A DNA stretch of 64,000 nt from Paraburkholderia solitsugae (lineage in GTDB: Bacteria; Pseudomonadota; Gammaproteobacteria; Burkholderiales; Burkholderiaceae), in assembly GCF_013177695.1 (NCBI RefSeq), contig NZ_WOEY01000058.1, positions 62,001 through 126,000 of the forward strand, given 5' to 3'. The notes beneath the pieces are model-generated. The model was given only the letters and a program-made list of their open reading frames with translations, made no database searches and was not told the origin of the DNA. This document shows, one piece after another, positions 16,500 to 23,866 of the stretch. Made by a program: the position numbers and the translations under genes. Each line of letters begins with the position of its first letter. The first letter of the stretch is position 1.

Positions 16500-17672
16500 T
16501 CATCCAAACCGAACACAATAGACAGGCGGCAAATGCGCTGAAATCAATTGCCAGCTTTCGCCGCCGTCGTCGGACGTCCATAGCGAGCCGGTGGTCGACC
16601 CCATCGCGAGGCGCATGCCAGAGTCATCTACAGCGAGGCCGTGCCGATACACGAGGTCATACGCCGGTGCAGGCGGCAAGCCATTCGAGAAACGGTCGAA
16701 CGTGCGGCCGCCGTCGCGTGTGCGCGTGACGACGAACCGGCCGTCCACCGGGATCCGGCACTGGTCCTTCACGGCGGGCACGAACCACGCGGTGTCCGGC
16801 TCGTGCGGATGCACGGCAACCGCGAAGCCGAAGCTCGATGGCTGCGCTTCGATTCGCTGCCAGTGTGCCGCGCCGTCGGTCGAGCGGAAAATTGCGCAGT
16901 GATGCTGCGTCCACATCACATCTGGATTTGCAGCGCATTGTACGACCCGGTGCGGGTCTTGCACGTTGGCATCGCCGCGCCGCTCCGGCGGCATGTAGTC
17001 AGCCTCCATGCCCTCTGCAGTCACACGCCAGGTCGCGCCGCCGTCGGCGGTTTGCCAGACGCCGCCGCACGATACGCCGATTGTCACATGCCGGCTGTTG
17101 CGTGGATCAACCATCACGGAGTGGATGCCCGGCGCGTCGTAGCCGCCTCCGAACCATTCGCGGCGCTCCGGGCGATCCCACAGCGCACGGTTGAGCACCC
17201 ATGTGTCGCCGCTATCGCCGGAACGGAAGAGCCCGCCGGGAATCGTGCCGGCCCACAAGACGCCCGGCTCGTCCGGGCCACCGGTTTCGAGCGACCAGAT
17301 TTGTTGAAGCGTCCAGGCAGGGGGGGGCGGACTGGGCGCGGCAGCGCTCGCATTGTCCGCGCTCGTGTCAGCGCCGGTGTCTGCATTCGCGTTTGCGCTG
17401 TCACCGGTACGTGGCTCGTCGGCAGGCTGCGGCGGGTAGACGGGAACCGCGCACTCTGCCCAATCCGCCGTACCCGCGCACTGGCGATGCAGCTTCACGC
17501 CGAAGTGGCCGAGATTGAGCGCCGCATACAGCGATCCGTCGCGTGAATCAGGCAGCACCATGCTCACCGGCTCGCCGGCGAAATGCAACTCACCGAACGC
17601 CCAGCCGCCCTCGCCATTGGCTTTCAGAACGAACAGACCCTTGCGGGTCGCGACAAGCAAGCGATCGCTCAT
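16500..17672 (-). CDS. BNR/Asp-box beta-propeller protein (exo-alpha-sialidase-like)
   Basis: A 390-residue predicted beta-propeller built from Asp-box repeats, seen at 'SGDSGDTW', 'TADGGATW', 'STDGAAHW', 'TRDGGRTF' and 'TSDDGGESW'. It starts 'MSDRLLVATRKGLFVLKANG' and has no signal peptide, so it is cytoplasmic. A low-complexity acidic/Ala/Pro insert (about residues 84-118, 'DTGADTSADNASAAAPSPPP') interrupts the propeller. It belongs to the WD40/YVTN/BNR-like family sometimes called sialidase; catalytic residues for sialidase are not evident, so glycosidase activity is unlikely. It lies 70 bases downstream of the MoaD/ThiS-like gene, with a 30-bp palindrome between them. Confidence 0.8.
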   Translation of the reverse strand: MSDRLLVATRKGLFVLKANGEGGWAFGELHFAGEPVSMVLPDSRDGSLYAALNLGHFGVKLHRQCAGTADWAECAVPVYPPQPADEPRTGDSANANADTGADTSADNASAAAPSPPPPAWTLQQIWSLETGGPDEPGVLWAGTIPGGLFRSGDSGDTWVLNRALWDRPERREWFGGGYDAPGIHSVMVDPRNSRHVTIGVSCGGVWQTADGGATWRVTAEGMEADYMPPERRGDANVQDPHRVVQCAANPDVMWTQHHCAIFRSTDGAAHWQRIEAQPSSFGFAVAVHPHEPDTAWFVPAVKDQCRIPVDGRFVVTRTRDGGRTFDRFSNGLPPAPAYDLVYRHGLAVDDSGMRLAMGSTTGSLWTSDDGGESWQLISAHLPPVYCVRFG

Positions 17673-17693
17673 GTCGAGTGTCTCCTGTGTCGA

Positions 17694-17723
17694 CCAGAGT
17701 TAGCGCTTTAGCGCTTACTCTGG
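17694..17723. repeat. 30-bp imperfect palindrome between the MoaD-like and BNR genes
   Basis: Outer arms CCAGAGT/ACTCTGG and inner arms AGCGC/GCGCT pair with one T-T mismatch around a TTTA loop. It lies between the two leftward genes, 19 bases after the stop of the first. It could be an RNA hairpin setting the ratio of the two products, or an operator. Confidence 0.7.
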
Positions 17724-17742
17724 TCCCATACGAATGGCTCCC

Positions 17743-18012
17743 TTACCCGCCCGACAGCGCCTGTACGACGTAAACCCGGCTTTGCTCGCCGAGCGCATCG
17801 GACAGATGTTGTCGGTCGCGCACCCGCCGGCCGTCGACAAACACGGCGAGATGCCGCCGCAGTGAGCCCTGATCGTCAAGGATGTACCCGCGTAGTCGAG
17901 GTTGCGCGGCGAAGACCGCCTCGAGCGCTTCGCTCAGCGTGCGCGCGTCGATCTCGCGCTCGGGCGTTGCGATATGCCGCTGAATCGAAGCAGCGAAGAA
18001 GATATGCGCCAT
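17743..18012 (-). CDS. MoaD/ThiS-family ubiquitin-like protein
   Basis: An 89-residue beta-grasp protein: 'MAHIFFAASIQRHI' as first strand, the family helix 'TLSEALEAVFAAQPRLRGYI', then 'HLAVFVDGRRV' and a C-terminal 'VYVVQALSGG'. The ending Gly-Gly is the feature that lets E1-like enzymes adenylate and thiocarboxylate such proteins. No molybdopterin, thiamine, cysteine or tRNA-thiolation genes and no E1 enzyme lie nearby. Its only operon partner is the BNR propeller gene downstream. It may carry sulfur for an unknown reaction or act as a protein modifier; both are inference. Confidence 0.85.
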   Translation of the reverse strand: MAHIFFAASIQRHIATPEREIDARTLSEALEAVFAAQPRLRGYILDDQGSLRRHLAVFVDGRRVRDRQHLSDALGEQSRVYVVQALSGG

Positions 18013-18142
18013 GGCGGAGTAGCGTCGCGGGGATGGCAGTGTCCGTTGGTTCTGTAGTTTAGACGATTCGCCGGTTGCTTCGGGGCATCGTCATTCACCA
18101 GACGATAAGCGACATGTTTCACCGTCCTTCACGGATGGACAT

Positions 18143-19411
18143 CTAACTTCTCGCCGACAACAGCTCGATGCGCTTGCGCTGCAGGAACCGGCGCACGGCC
18201 GGATCGCGCTCGAGTCCGATCGCGAGATCGTACGCGCCGAGCGCTTGCGTCCTCGCGCCGGCACGCGCGAGCAGATCGGCACGCGCGGCCGAGTACGGCT
18301 GGTACTCGGCCAGCCGCGGATCGTCCGCATACGGCTCGAGCGCGTCGAGCGCCGCTTGCGGGCCGTCCCGTTCCGCCTGCGCGAGCGCGCGGTTCACCGC
18401 GACCACCGGCGATGCTGCAATCGCGAGCAGCGCGTCGTAGAGCTGCACGATCTCGTCCCAGTTCGGGTGATGCGTCAGGCAGCGGTGGACGTGCGCCGAC
18501 TGCAGCGCGGCCTCGAGCTGAAAGCGTCCGATTGCGTTGAATGCGCTTGCGCGCCGCAGCAATGTGTTGGCTGCGTCGATCATCGGCGCGTTCCATGTCG
18601 CCGGATCCTGAGCCGACAGCGGCACGTAGTCGCCGGCCGCATCGCGTCGCGCATCGCGCCGCGCCTGCGCATACAGCATCAGCGCGAGCAGACCAAGCGT
18701 CTCTGGCTCCTCGGGCAGGAGCTCGACGAGCAGTTGTGCAAGAAACAGCGCCTCGCCGGCGAGATCGCGCCGCTCGGTATCGCCGCCGACCGGATCGGTC
18801 CACCCTTCCGCATACGCTGCATAGACCGCTTCCAGCACCGCAGCAAGCCGATCGGGCAACTCCTCGCGCTCTGGTACGCTGAATGGAATGCCCGCTTCGC
18901 GGATCTTGTTCTTCGCCCGCACCAGGCGCTTGCTCATCGCGGCGGGCGACATCAGGAACGCGGACGCAATCGTCTTCGCTTCGAGCCCCAGCACCACCTG
19001 CAGCATCAGCGGCGTGCGAATCGCGGCCTCGAGCGCAGGGTGCGTGCAGGCGAACAGCAGCGCAAGCCGCCGGTCGGGCAACATGCCTGCTTCACGCTCG
19101 TCGATCTCGTCGGCGAGGATCGCAAGCTGGTTCGTCACTTCGTCGCCGACCCGGCGATGACGCGCGCCATCGAGCGCCCGGCGGCGCGCAACCGTCATCA
19201 GCCACGCTTCGGGATTCGCCGGGCAGCCGCGCTCCGGCCAGTCCGCGAGCGCGGCCGCAAACGCGTCGGCCAGCGCGTCCTCGGCCGCGGCGACGTCGCG
19301 CGTGCGCATCGCCAGTAGCGCGACGAGCTTGCCGTAACTGCGGCGAGCGACCGCCTCGGCAATCGAATGCGCGGTGCCGTCAGCGTCACGGTCGCCGCCG
19401 GACGGACTCAT
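18143..19411 (-). CDS. ECF sigma factor, ECF42-type with C-terminal TPR domain
   Basis: A 422-residue sigma factor. Region 2 is near residues 15-85 ('AVARRSYGKLVALLAMRTRD', 'AEDALADAFAAALADWP', 'NPEAWLMTVARRRALD') and region 4 near 130-180 ('VVLGLEAKTIASAFLMSPAA', 'MSKRLVRAKNKIRE'). A long helical, TPR-like C-terminal domain follows (DUF6596-like). This long form is the ECF42 group, which is controlled by the fused domain rather than an anti-sigma factor and is linked to YCII/DGPF genes. The start at 19411 overlaps the YCII stop by four bases (ATGA), so they are coupled. The frame extends upstream of 19411 without meaning. Confidence 0.9.
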   Translation of the reverse strand: MSPSGGDRDADGTAHSIAEAVARRSYGKLVALLAMRTRDVAAAEDALADAFAAALADWPERGCPANPEAWLMTVARRRALDGARHRRVGDEVTNQLAILADEIDEREAGMLPDRRLALLFACTHPALEAAIRTPLMLQVVLGLEAKTIASAFLMSPAAMSKRLVRAKNKIREAGIPFSVPEREELPDRLAAVLEAVYAAYAEGWTDPVGGDTERRDLAGEALFLAQLLVELLPEEPETLGLLALMLYAQARRDARRDAAGDYVPLSAQDPATWNAPMIDAANTLLRRASAFNAIGRFQLEAALQSAHVHRCLTHHPNWDEIVQLYDALLAIAASPVVAVNRALAQAERDGPQAALDALEPYADDPRLAEYQPYSAARADLLARAGARTQALGAYDLAIGLERDPAVRRFLQRKRIELLSARS

Positions 19412-19779
19412 GCAGCAGATGGCGCGTCGTAGGGGGCAGTCCAGACCGGGCGCACTTCCAGGAGGCCGTAAGCCGCACCGGGACAACGCGACGCCCACGC
19501 GATCGCCGCGTCCAGGTTGGGCACGTCGATCAGGTAGTAGCCGGCGAGCTGCTCCTTCGAATCGGAATACGGTCCGTCAAGCACCTGCGGTTTGCCGTCG
19601 ACGAGCCGCACCGTGGTGGCCGTGCTCGTGTGCTGCAGCCGGTTGGCGCCCATCAGCACCTCCGCTTTTTTCAACGATTCGGTGTACGCCTGATAGGCGG
19701 CAACCCCTTGCTGCCGCTCGCTGTCGGTCATCTTGTTCCAGCCGTTTTCTTCCGAATAGATCATCAATAGATATTGCAT
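19408..19779 (-). CDS. YCII/DGPF-family protein, partner of the ECF sigma factor
   Basis: A 123-residue YCII-like protein: 'MQYLLMIYSEENGWNKM', 'RLQHTSTATTVRLVDGKPQV', the name-giving DGPY variant of DGPF ('LDGPYSDSKEQLAGYYLIDV') and 'WASRCPGAAYGLLEVRPV'. Such proteins are the usual targets and neighbours of ECF42 sigma factors; biochemical role unknown. The start at 19779 is set by GGAGG five bases upstream. Translation is coupled to the sigma factor gene. Confidence 0.92.
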   Translation of the reverse strand: MQYLLMIYSEENGWNKMTDSERQQGVAAYQAYTESLKKAEVLMGANRLQHTSTATTVRLVDGKPQVLDGPYSDSKEQLAGYYLIDVPNLDAAIAWASRCPGAAYGLLEVRPVWTAPYDAPSAA

Positions 19780-20287
19780 ATGAGCCTCCGTCATGGGGTT
19801 AAGGCGGGTGAATTACATTGTGCCGCCATTACAATGACGCTCGGACCGCATGCTGATGGACAGGTGGCGTCGAAAAAATCGCAGCCTTGCGAGATGGCAG
19901 TTGTGTGCCAGCAGGATGAAGCAGTACCCGGCCAACGCCGGCTACTGGAGGTCGCCATCGGAATTATCGGCCTGCAACGTCAAGCGCGTCACGAACTCTT
20001 TCGACAAAAATACAGCGACCGCGCAATCTGGTGAGCCTACTTTCTCGTTCGCTATGCAACCGCGCTATTGCTGATCGCTTCGCCGATTTGCGTTAATCCC
20101 GGAGGCCTTTCCGTTAATAAGCGCGATGAAGCGAATCAACACATTAAGCACAAAAGTACCGATCTGTGCCGATGGATTTTGTGCGCCTATGTCGAATTGC
20201 GAGTGCATTTGTGGAGTTTTGTCCAGGGGGCCGCAAGATGTGCAACGCATAAGCTATGCTGCGCGTCGAGCCATGCAGGGTGCAAGG
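19780..20287. other. Intergenic region between the YCII operon and the 81-aa gene
   Basis: About 500 bases, AT-richer than the surroundings, with no convincing gene. It must hold the divergent promoters of the YCII-sigma operon (leftward) and the small gene at 20288. A loose inverted repeat ATTGT/ACAAT lies about 40 bases upstream of the YCII gene. Confidence 0.4.
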
Positions 20288-20533
20288 ATGCAGTTCAGTA
20301 ATTACCGTAATCGAAACTCAACTGTGGAAGCCAGCCGATGGTTTGTGCCAGGTGATCACCCGCGCGTGGAACGCCAGGGGCCGATGTGGGCCGTTGCCAC
20401 ACCGGAGGGGTGGCGCAAGGTGAACCCAGGCGACTGGATATTGACGGATGGCACGGGAAACTCGTGGCCGATGGGGGACCGGGAGTTTCGTTATTGCTAC
20501 AAGCTTGTTGAAGACCGATTGCCAGATCTTTGA
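20288..20533 (+). CDS. Hypothetical 81-aa protein (phage-like 'GDWI' domain)
   Basis: An 81-residue protein starting 'MQFSNYRNRNSTVEASRWFV', with 'GWRKVNPGDWILTDGTGNSW' and 'REFRYCYKLVEDRLPDL'. The pattern (early V-E-A-x-x-W, central P-G-D-W-I, terminal aromatic/Y-x-x-V) recalls small phage-encoded and stand-alone proteins of unknown function. The ATG at 20288 is preceded by GCAAGG. The open frame extends about 54 codons upstream, but that part is Cys-rich and looks random. An intrinsic terminator follows. Confidence 0.65.
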   Translation: MQFSNYRNRNSTVEASRWFVPGDHPRVERQGPMWAVATPEGWRKVNPGDWILTDGTGNSWPMGDREFRYCYKLVEDRLPDL

Positions 20534-20591
20534 GCGTTGCGGGTTGTACACGGTTCCGGCACTGACCCTCGGAGTGGGCCGGAACCCATTC

Positions 20592-20621
20592 GCCGGCCCG
20601 AATCGGGCCGGCTTTTTTTTT
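20592..20621 (+). terminator. Strong intrinsic terminator
   Basis: Perfect 9-base arms GCCGGCCCG and CGGGCCGGC around an AAT loop, followed by a run of nine T. It ends the 81-aa gene. Confidence 0.92.
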
Positions 20622-20701
20622 AGGCACTTTGCGCAAGCGCTACCCGTTGCGCCCAGGTTGCGGGATTAGCCCGCCGCTGTCCGCATCACCCGATATTCGC
20701 G

Positions 20702-21922
20702 TCACACGCGTTCCATGCTGCGCCCATAGCTGGCCGGTGAGAACGCAGCGGTCAGCGCAGCCATTGCCACGATCACAGCAAGGTGTATCGACCATGCAGT
20801 GGCAAAGCTGCCGCCGGCGTCACGCAGCCAGCCGATCAGCCAGGGGCCGGTTGCGACGATCAGGAAACCCACCCCCTGCACGAACGCAGCCAGCGCACCC
20901 GCGCGCTGGGCGTCGGGTAGATGGTCGAGGGTCACGATCAGGCTCAACGAGAAGAAGCCGCCCAGCCCCACGCCCGAGCACGCTACCAGCGACCACGGCG
21001 CGAGCGCCGGGAGCGCCGCAAAGCCGGCGAACCCCGCGGCCTGAAGCGCCAGGGTTAGCCACAAGGCCCCACGCCGGTCCACAGTGCGGCGGGCGAGCAT
21101 CGGCATCGCGAGCGCCCCTGCCGCCTGGAATATGGCCATCCACGCGAGCAGGTTGCCACACGCCTGGGGGCTCATTCCCATTTGCCGGTAAAACGACGGT
21201 AGCCATGCGACCAGGCTCGAATAGCCGCTATTGGCCAGACCGAAAAACGCCGCGAGTTGCCAGGCTCGCAGATTGCCGAAAAAACGCGTGATCGGGATCC
21301 GAGCCGCGCCGACGGGCGCTGCGCCGTGTGGCGCACGCGCGAGCCACAGCGCGAGCGTGCCGAGCGCCGGCACGGCCCACACGGCGAGTGCGAGATGCCA
21401 TCCGCCATGCGCGGCGAGCCAGGGGCTTGCCACCGCGCCGAATGCGCCGCCGCCGACCAGCGCCGCCGAATAGAGTCCCATCGCGAGCGGCACACGATCG
21501 GGAAACCAGCGCTTGGCGAGGCCCGGCATCAGCGCCTGGATCAGCGCCACCCCGGCGCCAGCGACGCCGGCCCCGGTGATCAGGCTTGCGCTATCGCCAG
21601 CCCATAGGCGCGATGTGCAGCCGGCAGCGAGCAACAGCAGCGCGGCGGCGAGGGCGGGCTTCTCGCCGAAACGCCGTGCCAGCCCAACGCCCACGCCGGC
21701 AACCACGCCCATCAGGACGAAGGGCAGGGTGGTCAGCATCGCGGCGGCCCTAAAGCCAAGGCCGGTGTCGTTGCGCACGATGTCCAGCACGGGACCGACG
21801 GAAGTCAGGAAGGGGCGCAGGTTGAGGCCCACCAGCACCACCAGCACCAGCAGAACCAGCGCGCCGGGCGACGCCGCGACCGAGCGGGATAAGTGCGTGG
21901 CGCCTGATTTCATGGGAATCAT
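20702..21922 (-). CDS. MFS transporter of the CynX/NimT (cyanate/nitroimidazole) family
   Basis: A 406-residue integral membrane protein with about 12 hydrophobic segments. It has the CynX/NimT hallmarks 'VGLNLRPFLTSVGPVLD' after the first helix and 'LGGFFSLSLIVTLDHLPDA' in the second half. The family exports or imports small anions and drugs; the substrate here is unknown. There are ATGs at 21922 and 21913. The first overlaps the stop of the upstream IS5-like fragment by four bases (ATGA), so the transporter may be translated by coupling. Both candidate starts lack a strong ribosome binding site. Confidence 0.88.
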   Translation of the reverse strand: MIPMKSGATHLSRSVAASPGALVLLVLVVLVGLNLRPFLTSVGPVLDIVRNDTGLGFRAAAMLTTLPFVLMGVVAGVGVGLARRFGEKPALAAALLLLAAGCTSRLWAGDSASLITGAGVAGAGVALIQALMPGLAKRWFPDRVPLAMGLYSAALVGGGAFGAVASPWLAAHGGWHLALAVWAVPALGTLALWLARAPHGAAPVGAARIPITRFFGNLRAWQLAAFFGLANSGYSSLVAWLPSFYRQMGMSPQACGNLLAWMAIFQAAGALAMPMLARRTVDRRGALWLTLALQAAGFAGFAALPALAPWSLVACSGVGLGGFFSLSLIVTLDHLPDAQRAGALAAFVQGVGFLIVATGPWLIGWLRDAGGSFATAWSIHLAVIVAMAALTAAFSPASYGRSMERV

Positions 21923-22194
21923 TGATCGAGTGACTTCATGTTGATGAGCTCAGCCATGCATTCAAGCCGTCCCTCCCGCCGCCATACTATGTACTTTGCG
22001 TAGCAAGTCTGCTGTGGCGGAAATATGGATGGCAGTCTGTGCCATTTCTCGCCACTTTGCTGGACCCAGAGAATGGCATTGACGATCTCGCGAACATCCC
22101 GACGGGGACGCCCGCGCGCTGAAGCCGGCTCAGGCGCCACAAACAGGTGTTGGACACGCCTCCAGTCGGTATCGGAAAGAGGGATAGCAATCAT
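21919..22194 (-). CDS. IS5-type transposase N-terminal domain protein (DUF4096-like), no catalytic part
   Basis: A 91-residue protein with 'IPLSDTDWRRVQHLF', 'GRPRRDVREIVNAILWVQQS' and 'WHRLPSIFPPQQTCYAKYIV'. This is the N-terminal DNA-binding part of IS5-family transposases. The DDE catalytic domain is absent and no insertion-sequence ends are apparent. Burkholderia carry many such short stand-alone copies, possibly domesticated DNA-binding proteins. It lies five bases after the TRIC gene and overlaps the MFS start, which is odd for a mere IS scar and suggests it is co-transcribed. Confidence 0.65.
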   Translation of the reverse strand: MIAIPLSDTDWRRVQHLFVAPEPASARGRPRRDVREIVNAILWVQQSGEKWHRLPSIFPPQQTCYAKYIVWRREGRLECMAELINMKSLDQ

Positions 22195-22199
22195 GGATT

Positions 22200-22889
22200 T
22201 CAGTCGCTTCGGGATGCCGTCTGGCGCGCCTTTTCCGTAGATTTTGAACGCCGGATGCGCGGCGTCAAATCGATTGGCGTTGGCGCGTTCCAGCCGTATT
22301 TCAGTGCCGCCATGCGTATCGAGAAGCCGATAACGATGGTGATCAACGCGGCCGGTGCGGTGGCGACGTGCAGGCTAACGATTAGCACAACATAGAGTGT
22401 GCTTGCGATGCCCGCAGCGATCGCGTAAATCGGCCCGGGAAGCACGAGTTGAGGCCGCTCGCCGGCGAGGATATCGCGCAGCACCCAGCCGCCAATCGCG
22501 TTAATGAGGCCGATCAGAATCGCCCCCAGCGGGCCCAGTCCCGCATGAACGGCCATGGTGGCGCCCAAAACCGCGAAGAAGCCGATCGAGAGTGCGTCGA
22601 ACACGACGAGCAACGGATGCACCCATCGGATCATCGTCGAAAAGAAGAAGCCTGCGGTTGCGCACACTAGCACCGCAAGCAGGAAGCTGACATCGGTGAG
22701 TATCACTGAGGGGCCGTTTTGCAGCAGGACATCGCGCATCAGGCTGCCACTGACGCCCGTGCTGAAGGCAAGGCATAGCACACCGCTCAGGCCGAACCGG
22801 CGCTCAACGGCGAATAGCGCGCCGCTGAGTGCGCCGACCGCAGTCGCACCCACACTGACAATTGAAGGTCCGGTGGCAAGATCAATCAT
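22200..22889 (-). CDS. TRIC-like (UPF0126) membrane cation channel
   Basis: A 229-residue membrane protein with a repeated three-helix unit. The two glycine-rich family motifs are 'SGVLCLAFSTGVSGSLMRDV' and 'LIGLINAIGGWVLRDILAGE'. These identify the prokaryotic TRIC/UPF0126 family, trimeric K+-permeable channels. The start at 22889 ('MIDLATGPSIVSVGATAVGA') overlaps the end of lipA by eight bases; the upstream open frame is out-of-family. The last ~30 residues are basic. Overlap with lipA implies one operon with the malic enzyme. Confidence 0.88.
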   Translation of the reverse strand: MIDLATGPSIVSVGATAVGALSGALFAVERRFGLSGVLCLAFSTGVSGSLMRDVLLQNGPSVILTDVSFLLAVLVCATAGFFFSTMIRWVHPLLVVFDALSIGFFAVLGATMAVHAGLGPLGAILIGLINAIGGWVLRDILAGERPQLVLPGPIYAIAAGIASTLYVVLIVSLHVATAPAALITIVIGFSIRMAALKYGWNAPTPIDLTPRIRRSKSTEKARQTASRSD

Positions 22890-23850
22890 CGCTGCAGGTC
22901 GCGGTTGCGACGCCGGCCTTGTGGGCCTGGCGATCGGCGTGATAACTGGAGCGGACGAGCGGTCCACACGCCGCGTGAAGAAACCCCAGTTCACGCGCGG
23001 TGGTTTCGAACTCGCCGAACGTCTCTGGCGTGACATAGCGAAGGACGGGCAGGTTACCCTCACGCGGTTGTAGATACTGCCCGATCGTCAGCATGTCGAC
23101 GTGATGGCGGCGGAGCTCGCGCATGACTTCGACGACCTCATCGTCCGTCTCACCCAATCCGAGCATGAGTCCCGACTTGGTGGGCACATCGGGGCAGCGC
23201 TGCCTGAACTGCTCGAGCAATTTGAGCGAGTGGGCATAGTCGGCCCCCGGCCGGGCCTGACGATACAAACGTGGAACAGTCTCCAGATTGTGGTTCAGCA
23301 CGTCGGGTGGCGTAGCCTGGAGAATGTCGAGTGCGACGTCCAGCCGTCCGCGGAAGTCGGGAACCAGCACTTCGATGGTGGTGCTGGGCGAATGTTCGCG
23401 GATGGCGCGGATGCATTGCGCGAAATGCTGCGCGCCCCCGTCTCGCAGGTCGTCCCTGTCCACGCTGGTCACGACCACATACTTGAGCCCCAACGCGACA
23501 ATGGTCTGCGCAAGGTGCAGCGGCTCATGCTCATCGGGCGGCTTGGGTTTGCCATGAGCCACGTCGCAGAACGGGCAGCGCCGCGTGCACAGGTCGCCCA
23601 GGATCATGAAGGTCGCCGTGCCTTTGCTGAAACATTCCCCGATGTTGGGGCAGGAGGCTTCTTCGCAGACCGTATGTTGTCCATGTTCCCGCAGGACGCG
23701 TTTGACGTCGCGGAACGTGTCGCCGTTAGACAGCCGGACATGAATCCAGTCGGGTTTCTTGAGCGCAGCGGCCGGCGCTGTTTGATCCTGGATCGGCCAT
23801 ACGCGCCTCGTTTTGTCTACGCCGCGCTGGCGTTCGGGGATGGAAGCCAT
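22882..23850 (-). CDS. lipA: Lipoyl synthase
   Basis: A 322-residue radical-SAM enzyme inserting two sulfurs into octanoyl groups on lipoyl domains. The auxiliary cluster Cys are 62, 67 and 73 (CEEASCPNIGEC), the radical-SAM cluster Cys are 88, 92 and 95 (CTRRCPFC), and the C-terminal 'VRSSYHAD' motif that supplies the serine ligand is present. AGGAAA precedes the start. It lacks an adjacent lipB, unlike the usual housekeeping lipBA pair, so it is probably an extra copy serving the lipoyl-rich PDH complex encoded upstream. It lies between malic enzyme and a channel gene. Confidence 0.95.
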   Translation of the reverse strand: MASIPERQRGVDKTRRVWPIQDQTAPAAALKKPDWIHVRLSNGDTFRDVKRVLREHGQHTVCEEASCPNIGECFSKGTATFMILGDLCTRRCPFCDVAHGKPKPPDEHEPLHLAQTIVALGLKYVVVTSVDRDDLRDGGAQHFAQCIRAIREHSPSTTIEVLVPDFRGRLDVALDILQATPPDVLNHNLETVPRLYRQARPGADYAHSLKLLEQFRQRCPDVPTKSGLMLGLGETDDEVVEVMRELRRHHVDMLTIGQYLQPREGNLPVLRYVTPETFGEFETTARELGFLHAACGPLVRSSYHADRQAHKAGVATATCSDD

Positions 23851-23866
23851 CGTATTTCCTTAAATG

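Noticed and set aside
16500..17672. Reading the BNR protein as a true sialidase
   Set aside because: Asp-boxes are present, but the Arg triad and Tyr/Glu nucleophile pattern of sialidases is not evident, and there is no signal peptide.
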